From: Brevundimonas vancanneytii
Lineage (GTDB): Bacteria; Pseudomonadota; Alphaproteobacteria; Caulobacterales; Caulobacteraceae
DNA: 7,375 nucleotides
Direction: 5' to 3'
NCBI GenBank assembly: GCA_945874855.1
Contig: CAMCIP010000113.1
Location: 1-7,375 of the forward strand
Shown here: piece by piece, positions 1 through 7,375 of the stretch
Numbering within the stretch: the first letter of the stretch is position 1
Layout of the letters: each line of letters starts with the position of its first letter
Notes under the pieces: model-generated
Told to the model about the DNA's origin: nothing
Seen by the model: only the letters and a program-made list of their open reading frames with translations
Database searches by the model: none
Program-made: the position numbers and the translations under genes

Positions 1-1
1 C

Positions 2-1444
2 GCCCAGTATGTGGAGAGCAACTTCACCCAGCTGGGCCTCACCCCCATGGGCAATGCCGAGCGCACCAGCTGGCGCCAGCCGGTCAATTTCGTGGAACTG
101 ACCACCGCTGCGGGCGAGGTCACCTGGGGCGGCCAGAGCTTCAAACAGACCGAGGCCGTGGCCCTGTTTCCCTCGACCGTGATCGGCACCCAGACCCTTG
201 AGGCCGGGGTCGTCTTCGTCGGCCACGGTGTCGTGGCCCCCAGCGCCGACATCGACGACTATGCCGGCCTGGACGTGCGCGGCAAGATCGTCGTCATGCT
301 CTATGACATGCCCCAGGGCCTGCCCAGCGAGCTGAGCGCCCATATCCAGTCCTCGCGGTCCACCACGGCCGCCGAGCGCGGCGCGGTCGGCGTGCTGACC
401 CTGCTGCCGGCCCAGGCGCGGATGGCCCCATGGGGGGTGATCATGGGCTTCCTCGGCGATCCCCAGGTCAAGTGGGCTGACACCGCCGGCGTGCCCCATA
501 CGGACGCCGAGGGGATCAGGTTCGAGGGCTTCCTGAGCACGCCCATGGCTGACGCCCTGTTCGCCGGCGCGCCCATGACCGCCGCCCAGGCCCAGACCGA
601 CGGCTCCAGCCAGCGGGTCGCCGGCTTCGAACTGCCCGGCCGCATGACGGTAAGCATGACGACCGAGGCCCGGCCCTTCGCCAGCCCCAATGTCGTCGGC
701 GTGCTGGAGGGCTCGGATCCGCGGCTGAAGGACGAATATGTCGTCGTCATGGGCCACCTGGACCATGTTGGCGTCGACGAGGAGGCCCCCGGCGAGGACA
801 AGATCTTCAACGGCGCCATGGACAATGCTTCGGGCATCGCGACCATGATCGAGGTGGCCCGCGATCTGACGGCCGGCGAGCGGCCCAAGCGGTCGGTGAT
901 CTTCCTGGCCGTCACGGGCGAGGAAAAGGGCCTGCTGGGCTCCAGCTATTTCGCTGCCAATCCGACCGTGCCGCTCGGCGCCATCGCCGGCGTGGTCAAC
1001 CTGGACATGCCGATCCTGACCTTCGCCTTCGAGGACATCATCGCCTGGGGCGCCGAACACTCCACCCTGGGCCCCATCGTGCGTGCCGCGACCTCGGCGG
1101 TCGGCGTCGGTCTGGCAGACGATCCCAAGCCGGAGGAGAATTTCTTCGTCCGGTCGGATCACTATGAGTTCGTCAAGAAGGGCGTGCCGTCGGTCTTCCT
1201 CGGCACAGGCCCGGGTGGTCCGGGCGCGGCGGCCGGCGACGACTTCCTGGAGAACCACTACCACAAGGCCTCCGACGAGGTGACGCTGCCCTTCGACTGG
1301 GACGCCGCGGCCCGGTTCGCCGTGGTCAACACCTCCATCGCCCGCACCATCGCCAACGGCGAGCGCCCGCGATGGTATGCCGACAGTCCCTTCACGCCGT
1401 TGTTTGCCCAGGGCCAGCCGACCGCGACCCGGCCCGCGAACTGA
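2..1444 (+). CDS. M28-family zinc metallopeptidase with PA-like insert, 5'-truncated
   Basis: Partial gene: the frame is open from the first base, so the start codon and any signal peptide lie outside the window. The GTG at 11 is an internal codon, not a convincing start. The 480 visible codons carry the M28 (aminopeptidase Y/S-like) di-zinc signature in order: HLD at 755-763, a MDNASG aspartate at 821-823, the GEE glutamate pair at 920-925, an NLDMP aspartate at 1004-1006 and a YHKASDE histidine at 1262-1264. All expected metal ligands and the general-base glutamate are present, so it should be active. An earlier stretch (about 218-420, HGVVAP...YAGLDVRGKIVVML) resembles the protease-associated domain often inserted in this family. 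Such proteins are usually secreted or periplasmic and release N-terminal amino acids from peptides; the exact substrate is unknown. A hairpin with a T-run follows the stop, and the next gene is 293 bases away, so it is probably the last gene of its transcript. Confidence 0.93.
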   Translation, partial: AQYVESNFTQLGLTPMGNAERTSWRQPVNFVELTTAAGEVTWGGQSFKQTEAVALFPSTVIGTQTLEAGVVFVGHGVVAPSADIDDYAGLDVRGKIVVMLYDMPQGLPSELSAHIQSSRSTTAAERGAVGVLTLLPAQARMAPWGVIMGFLGDPQVKWADTAGVPHTDAEGIRFEGFLSTPMADALFAGAPMTAAQAQTDGSSQRVAGFELPGRMTVSMTTEARPFASPNVVGVLEGSDPRLKDEYVVVMGHLDHVGVDEEAPGEDKIFNGAMDNASGIATMIEVARDLTAGERPKRSVIFLAVTGEEKGLLGSSYFAANPTVPLGAIAGVVNLDMPILTFAFEDIIAWGAEHSTLGPIVRAATSAVGVGLADDPKPEENFFVRSDHYEFVKKGVPSVFLGTGPGGPGAAAGDDFLENHYHKASDEVTLPFDWDAAARFAVVNTSIARTIANGERPRWYADSPFTPLFAQGQPTATRPAN

Positions 1445-1471
1445 TCCCCCTCATCGCTGAGACAATCGGAG

Positions 1472-1500
1472 CGGGGCACCTAGACCGGGGGCCCCGTTTT
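1472..1500 (+). terminator. Probable rho-independent terminator after the M28 peptidase
   Basis: CGGGGC (1472-1477) pairs perfectly with GCCCCG (1491-1496) across a 13-base loop, and TTTT (1497-1500) follows at once. It begins 28 bases after the peptidase stop, as expected for an intrinsic terminator. The stem is short (6 bp, all G-C) and the T-run is only four bases, so termination may be partial. Confidence 0.6.
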
Positions 1501-1506
1501 CGATTC

Positions 1507-1535
1507 GTGAGGCCGCGTGAATCTCAGGGCCTCAC
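1507..1535. repeat. Perfect 8-bp inverted repeat (hairpin) in the gap before the receptor gene
   Basis: GTGAGGCC (1507-1514) is the exact reverse complement of GGCCTCAC (1528-1535), separated by 13 bases. Inside the loop, TGA (1518-1520) can also pair with TCA (1524-1526), extending the hairpin above an internal bulge. A second small hairpin, CGCCC/GGGCG (1536-1540 with 1544-1548), follows immediately. Neither has a T-run on either side, so a simple intrinsic terminator is unlikely. It could be a processed 3' end, a protein-binding palindrome or chance pairing in GC-rich DNA. Confidence 0.5.
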
Positions 1536-1648
1536 CGCCCAGGGGGCGTTCGCATCGTTGAAGCGCCGCGGGCCCGGTCTGGTCGGCTCTGGAACCCAAC
1601 CGTAGCCCTTCAGCCACAGTGACTTCGGCGCATTCCAGTTCAGGAGCC

Positions 1649-1677
1649 ATGTCATGCCCCTGACGTTCGCCTGTTGC
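1649..1677 (+). promoter_or_regulatory. Pho-box-like direct repeats upstream of the TonB-dependent receptor
   Basis: Three 7-base units occur at exact 11-base spacing: ATGTCAT (1649-1655), CTGACGT (1660-1666) and CTGTTGC (1671-1677). The PhoB recognition sequence is known as repeats of CTGTCAT separated by 4 bases. Against it the units match at 6, 5 and 4 of 7 positions. The site lies 60-89 bases before the receptor start and precedes a receptor/phosphatase pair, which suits phosphate control. Weak points: the third unit is poor, and no good -10 sits about 10 bases downstream. The best promoter-like pair, TTGCTG (1674-1679) and CCTATC (1697-1702) with a 17-base spacer, has a weak -10. This is a hypothesis from pattern matching by eye. 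Confidence 0.33.
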
Positions 1678-1737
1678 TGAGCCGTAAAGGTTCGAGCCTA
1701 TCCGCCTGGGCCTCTCTCTGCAGTCATCGGGGCAATC

Positions 1738-4074
1738 ATGAAAGTTCAATATCTTGCCGCGGGCGCTTCGACGCTCGCCCTCGCGCTCACCGGCGTGCTC
1801 GGCGTCGGGTCCGCCGCCGCCCAGAGCGTGCCTGCTCAACCCGAGCCAGTCTTTGAGGTCGAGGAAGTCGTCGTCTTCGGCATAGGCCAGACCCGCCAGC
1901 AGGCCTCCATCACCGAGGCCGCGATCGCCGTCGAGGCCCCCGGTACCAGCCCGCTGAAGGCGATCGAACGCCTTCCCGGGGTGAGCTTCCAGTCGGCCGA
2001 TGCCTTCGGAGCCTATGAATGGTCGGCGCGGATCACGCTGCGGAGCTTCAATCAGAACCAGCTTGGCTTCACCCTCGACGGCGTGCCGCTGGGCGACATG
2101 AGCTACGGCAACCACAACGGTCTGCACATCTCGCGCGCCATCATCTCCGAGAACGTCGGCCGCGTCGACGTGGCCCAGGGGTCGGGCGCGCTCGGCACCG
2201 CCTCCAGCAGCAATCTGGGCGGCACGGTGCAGTTCTTCAGCCGCCGTCCGGCCGATGAGTTCGGCTTCGACGTCGCGGGCACCTATGGCAGCGAAGAGAC
2301 CATGCGTGGTTTCGTCCGTCTGGATACCGGTGCCTTCGGCCCGTTTGGCTCGGCCCTGAGCCTGTCGGTCGTCGACTCCAACCTGGAGAAGTGGAAGGGC
2401 GTCGGCGAACAGCAGCAGACCCAGTTCAACCTCGGTTTCCGCCAGCCGCTCGGCCGTGGGGAAGTCACCGGTTTCCTGAACCGGTCGGAGCGCCGCGAGA
2501 ACGACTACCAGGACATGTCCCTCGATCAGATCGCGCGCCTCGGTCGTGATTTCGATAACATTTCCGGCAACTACGCGCTTGCGGTTCTGATCGCCGACAT
2601 CGGCAACAACCGCGGCGACACGGGTGCCCCGGTCAGCAATCCTGGCGCCGGCACCGTCTATCCGGCTCCGATCGGCACGGTCGACGACGCCTATTTCGAT
2701 GCCGCCGGTGTGCGCGACGATACGCTTGGTGCCCTGACCTTCAGCTATCCGCTCACCGACACCCTGTCGGTCTCCATCACGGGCTATGGGCACAACAACG
2801 ATGGCCAGGGTCTGTGGTGGACGCCCTATGTCCCGACCGCGGCGGGCGCACTCGACCAGAGCGGTGCCGCCATCGCCACCCCGAGCCCGATCTCGGTGCG
2901 CACCACCGAGTACGAGATCGAGCGCCGCGGCGCGATCGGCTCGGCCACGCTGGCGCTCGGCGCGCATGAGTTGGAAGCCGGTTTCTGGCTTGAGCAGAAC
3001 GATTTCAACCATGCCCGCCGCTTCTACGGCCTCGCGCGCGCGGCCAACACGCGCAACTCCCTCGAGTTCCAGAGGAATGCGTTCTTCACCCAGTGGGAGT
3101 ACGACTTCGAGACGGAGACCCGGATGTTCTACGTCCAGGACACTTGGGCGGTCACGGACGCCCTGACCGTGTTCGCCGGCTTCAAGTCCCTGTCGGTCGA
3201 GAACTCGGCCGGGACCGTCACTGGCCCCAACAAGACCGGAACGATCAAGGCCGAGAGCAACTTCCTGCCCCAGCTCGGCGCGACCTACGACCTCACCGCC
3301 GATCATCAGGTCTTCGTCTCCTACTCGGAAAACATCCGGGCGTTCGAATCCTCGAACACCCAGGGTCCGTTCTCGGCTACGGCGGCGGGCTTTGCGGCCC
3401 TGCGCGACACCCTGGAACCGGAAAGCTCCAGGACGATCGAGGCCGGCTGGCGCTTCCGCTATGACCAGCTTCAGGGTTCGGTCGCCGTCTACAACGTCGA
3501 CTTCTCGGATCGACTGCTCGGCGTCGCCCTGGGGGCCCCGATCCTGGGCCTGGGCTCCGGCATCCAGAACGTCGGCTCGGTGCAGTCGCGCGGCTTTGAA
3601 GCGGCGGCCATCTGGAACTTCAACGCTGACTGGTCGGCCTTCGGTTCGTTCAGCTACAACGACTCGACCTATGAAGACGACGTCCGCGACGGCACCGGAG
3701 CCTTGGTCGCCGCGACGGGCGGCAAGACGGTGGTCAACACGCCCGAGACCCTGTTCCGGGCCGAACTGGCCTATGATGACGGGGCCCTGTTCGGCACCGT
3801 AGCCGCCGCCTACACCGGTGAGCGCTATTCCAGCTACCTGAACGATGAGAGCGTCGACGGCTACACCCTGGTCGAACTGACCGGCGGCTACCGCGTCGTG
3901 GATACGGGCGGTTGGCTGGACGGCACCGAGGTCCAGGTCAACGTCACCAATCTGTTCGACGAGGATCACATCTCGACGGTCGGGTCGGGCGGGTTCCAGA
4001 ATACGGCGGGTCGACAGACCTTCCTGCCGGGCGCGCCGCGTCAGGTGTTCGTGACCCTGCGTCGCCACTTCTAG
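1738..4074 (+). CDS. TonB-dependent outer-membrane receptor
   Basis: Complete 778-residue gated porin of the outer membrane, driven by TonB-ExbBD, which imports a scarce ligand. The ATG at 1738 is preceded by GGGG at 1729-1732 (a weak ribosome site) and begins a clear Sec signal peptide: MK, then a hydrophobic alanine/leucine stretch and SAAA|Q, so cleavage near residue 28. A TonB-box-like EVEEVVVFG follows at about 40-48. The plug domain spans roughly 50-170 and includes GTSPLKAIERLPGVSF (69-84), ITLRSF (99-104), FTLDGVPLGD (111-120) and LGGTVQFFSRRP (160-171). The rest (about 175-778) reads as alternating aromatic/polar beta strands and ends RRHF, with the terminal phenylalanine typical of outer-membrane barrels. 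Length is normal for the family. The ligand cannot be read from the sequence; the adjacent phosphatase and Pho-box-like site suggest a phosphorus compound, but iron chelates, sugars or other ligands are possible. The plug lacks an obvious N-terminal signalling or carboxypeptidase-like extension, so regulation through an anti-sigma partner is unlikely. Confidence 0.95.
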   Translation: MKVQYLAAGASTLALALTGVLGVGSAAAQSVPAQPEPVFEVEEVVVFGIGQTRQQASITEAAIAVEAPGTSPLKAIERLPGVSFQSADAFGAYEWSARITLRSFNQNQLGFTLDGVPLGDMSYGNHNGLHISRAIISENVGRVDVAQGSGALGTASSSNLGGTVQFFSRRPADEFGFDVAGTYGSEETMRGFVRLDTGAFGPFGSALSLSVVDSNLEKWKGVGEQQQTQFNLGFRQPLGRGEVTGFLNRSERRENDYQDMSLDQIARLGRDFDNISGNYALAVLIADIGNNRGDTGAPVSNPGAGTVYPAPIGTVDDAYFDAAGVRDDTLGALTFSYPLTDTLSVSITGYGHNNDGQGLWWTPYVPTAAGALDQSGAAIATPSPISVRTTEYEIERRGAIGSATLALGAHELEAGFWLEQNDFNHARRFYGLARAANTRNSLEFQRNAFFTQWEYDFETETRMFYVQDTWAVTDALTVFAGFKSLSVENSAGTVTGPNKTGTIKAESNFLPQLGATYDLTADHQVFVSYSENIRAFESSNTQGPFSATAAGFAALRDTLEPESSRTIEAGWRFRYDQLQGSVAVYNVDFSDRLLGVALGAPILGLGSGIQNVGSVQSRGFEAAAIWNFNADWSAFGSFSYNDSTYEDDVRDGTGALVAATGGKTVVNTPETLFRAELAYDDGALFGTVAAAYTGERYSSYLNDESVDGYTLVELTGGYRVVDTGGWLDGTEVQVNVTNLFDEDHISTVGSGGFQNTAGRQTFLPGAPRQVFVTLRRHF

Positions 4075-4095
4075 GCCCGCGACGAAGAGTTGGGA

Positions 4096-4130
4096 CGGGG
4101 CGTGCCCATGCGGCGCGCCCCGTTCGCTTT
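4096..4130 (+). terminator. Strong hairpin between receptor and phosphatase, probable terminator or attenuator
   Basis: Bases 4096-4105 (CGGGGCGTGC) pair with 4113-4122 (GCGCGCCCCG) over 10 bp including one T-G wobble, with a 7-base loop, and TTCGCTTT follows. It begins 22 bases after the receptor stop. The T-rich tail is interrupted, so it may terminate only part of the transcripts, or mark a processed 3' end that protects the receptor message. Only 28 bases separate the stem from the phosphatase start, leaving little space for an independent promoter between them. Confidence 0.6.
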
Positions 4131-4138
4131 CCGACAAT

Positions 4139-4144
4139 GGAGAG
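4139..4144 (+). promoter_or_regulatory. Ribosome binding site for the PhoD-like phosphatase
   Basis: GGAGAG lies six bases before the ATG at 4151 and is the clearest Shine-Dalgarno sequence in the window. It supports 4151 as the start rather than a downstream codon, and that start also gives an intact twin-arginine signal. Confidence 0.75.
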
Positions 4145-4150
4145 ACCAAG

Positions 4151-5257
4151 ATGAAGACCTTGTCACGGCGTGGACTGATGACCGGGACGGCCGGCCTGGG
4201 GCTGGCGGCGGCCGCGGGGCCCGGGACGTCGATTGCCGACGTGCAGACCGACCGGATTCTGACCCGGATCGCCTTCGGCTCCTGCGCCAAGAGCGACAAG
4301 CCCCAGCCGATCTGGGACGCGGTGCTGGCGGCCGAGCCGGACCTGTTCATCTTCCTTGGCGACAACGTCTATCTGGACACGCGCGACCCGGAGGTGATGC
4401 GTCAGAAATATGCCGAGCTGGCGGGCCAGCCGGGATACCAGAGGCTGAAGGCCTCTGTGCCGATCCTGGCCATCTGGGATGACCACGACTACGGCGAGAA
4501 CGACGCAGGTGCCGACTATCCGATGAAGGAGGAGAGCCGACGCCAGTTCCTGGACTTTTTCGGAGAGCCGGTCGACAGCCCGCGGCGGACACGCGACGGC
4601 ATCTACACGGCGCAGGTGTTCGGCCCGGCTGGGCAGCGTGTGCAGGTCCTGCTGCCGGACCTGCGCTGGAACCGCACACCCCTGGTGGAGCTGGAGCTGG
4701 GCGAGCAGGACTATGACGGCTGGGTTGAGCGGCGCGCCGAAGCGGGGCTGAGCACGCCCGGCCCCTATATGCGGAACCCGGAAACGGCCGCGACCCAGCT
4801 GGGTGAGACCCAGTGGACCTGGCTGCAGGATCAGCTGGGTATGTCGGCGGACATTCGCATCCTCGCCTCCAGCCTACAGGTGGTCGCCGACTTCGCCGGC
4901 TGGGAGGGATGGATCAATTTCGCCCATGACCACCAGCGACTGATCGGTGCCATCCGGGACCAGAGGGCGAACGGCCTGATCTGCCTGTCCGGCGATACCC
5001 ACTATGGCGAGATCTCGAGGCTGGACGTCAACGTCCCCTATCCGCTTTGGGACATCACCTCATCGGGCCTGACCGAGGTCTGGCCGGTGACCCCGCCCAA
5101 CGCCCTGCGCGTGGGCGATGTCTATCGCGAGCAGAATTTCGGCCTGCTGACCATCGACTGGAACGGCGAAAGCCCCAGGGTTCTGGCCGAAGTGCGCGAC
5201 GTCCATGGGACCGTCCGACTGCAGCAGCCCATCCTGATCGCAGACCTGACTGTGTAG
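4151..5257 (+). CDS. PhoD-like alkaline phosphatase/phosphodiesterase, Tat-exported
   Basis: Complete 368-residue metallophosphatase. The N-terminus, LSRRGLM at residues 4-10 followed by a glycine/alanine-rich hydrophobic stretch and SIA|D near 29, is a twin-arginine signal, which suits a PhoD-type enzyme that folds with its metals before export. Catalytic motifs appear in order: FGSC (42-45, with the cysteine conserved in PhoD enzymes), FLGDNVYLD (68-76), WDDHDYGENDAG (109-120) and SGDTHYGE (280-287). The linking DLRWNRTPL and LGETQWTWLQDQL segments are also typical of the family. It should hydrolyse phosphomono- or diesters in the periplasm; the exact substrate is not predictable. It is shorter than classical Bacillus-type PhoD because the N-terminal beta domain is missing and the catalytic domain starts right after the signal. 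This form is known among compact bacterial relatives, so it is not a truncation. It lies 76 bases after the receptor on the same strand, across a hairpin, so it may be expressed by read-through from the receptor promoter. Confidence 0.92.
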   Translation: MKTLSRRGLMTGTAGLGLAAAAGPGTSIADVQTDRILTRIAFGSCAKSDKPQPIWDAVLAAEPDLFIFLGDNVYLDTRDPEVMRQKYAELAGQPGYQRLKASVPILAIWDDHDYGENDAGADYPMKEESRRQFLDFFGEPVDSPRRTRDGIYTAQVFGPAGQRVQVLLPDLRWNRTPLVELELGEQDYDGWVERRAEAGLSTPGPYMRNPETAATQLGETQWTWLQDQLGMSADIRILASSLQVVADFAGWEGWINFAHDHQRLIGAIRDQRANGLICLSGDTHYGEISRLDVNVPYPLWDITSSGLTEVWPVTPPNALRVGDVYREQNFGLLTIDWNGESPRVLAEVRDVHGTVRLQQPILIADLTV

Positions 5258-5266
5258 TCGCCGCAA

Positions 5267-5291
5267 CTAGAGGCACGCCGCGAGGCTCTAG
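5267..5291. repeat. Short inverted repeat upstream of parC
   Basis: CTAGAG (5267-5272) is the reverse complement of CTCTAG (5286-5291), with 13 bases between. It begins 10 bases after the phosphatase stop and ends 33 bases before the parC start. The stem is short, A/T-containing and lacks a T-run, so it would be a poor intrinsic terminator. It might be a protein-binding site near the parC promoter or chance. I see no convincing -35/-10 pair in this 67-base gap. Confidence 0.3.
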
Positions 5292-5324
5292 ACTTCGGCG
5301 ACGAACACGGCGATTCGCAGCTGC

Positions 5325-7375
<2,051 letters not shown>

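Noticed and set aside
301..915. Minus-strand open frame of 204 codons opposite the M28 peptidase
   Set aside because: It overlaps the PA-like insert and zinc-binding motifs of the peptidase on the other strand and shows only Ser/Pro/Arg/Ala-rich composition.
1685..1705. GGTTCGAGCC, resembling a tRNA T-loop
   Set aside because: The flanking bases do not form a 5-bp T-stem, and there is no acceptor, D or anticodon arm around it.
1575..1737. Possible cobalamin or other riboswitch before the receptor gene
   Set aside because: GCCACAGTGA at about 1613-1622 only loosely recalls the B12 box, and the other conserved elements and folding are not apparent.
4137..4154. Mini frame ATG...TGA (Met-Glu-Arg-Pro-Arg) overlapping the phosphatase start
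   Set aside because: It is most simply the Shine-Dalgarno region: its second codon is part of GGAGAG and it has no ribosome site of its own. Five codons are too few to support a leader peptide.
1480..4365. Minus-strand open frame of 961 codons opposite the receptor gene
   Set aside because: It is antisense to a clearly genuine receptor and rich in Arg/Gly/Ala/Asp/Val with no recognisable domain, as expected from the complement of GC-rich coding DNA. It also crosses the peptidase-receptor gap hairpins and the start of the phosphatase. It is a shadow frame.

Overview
The window is GC-rich with strong G/C bias at third codon positions, and all genes lie on the + strand. The protein types suggest an alphaproteobacterium, most likely of the Caulobacterales (Caulobacter/Brevundimonas-like): an alphaproteobacterial-style ParC, a large TonB-dependent receptor, a Tat-exported PhoD-like phosphatase and an exported-type M28 peptidase. 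This placement is inferred from gene types and composition, not from a database search.

Layout: (1) 2-1444, the 3' part of an M28-family zinc peptidase with a PA-like insert, open at the left edge. (2) 1445-1737, a 293-base gap with a hairpin plus T-run that probably ends the peptidase transcript, a second perfect hairpin, and about 70-90 bases before the next start a set of 7-bp repeats at 11-bp spacing that resembles a Pho box. (3) 1738-4074, a complete 778-residue TonB-dependent outer-membrane receptor. (4) 4075-4150, a short gap with a strong GC-rich hairpin. (5) 4151-5257, a complete 368-residue PhoD-like metallophosphatase with a twin-arginine signal. (6) 5258-5324, a short gap with a small inverted repeat. 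(7) 5325-7375, parC, encoding topoisomerase IV subunit A, cut by the right edge after 683 codons.

How the genes may work together: the receptor and the phosphatase are adjacent and co-directional, and both products are predicted to be exported. The Pho-box-like repeats precede the receptor. The simplest hypothesis is a phosphate-starvation module, in which the receptor imports a phosphorus-containing organic compound across the outer membrane and the periplasmic phosphatase releases phosphate from it. The peptidase and parC look like unrelated neighbours. I see no mobile element, CRISPR array, RNA gene or defence system. The long minus-strand open frames are shadows of the genes above. The window is mostly ordinary chromosome, and the receptor/phosphatase pair with its upstream region is the part most worth a second look.
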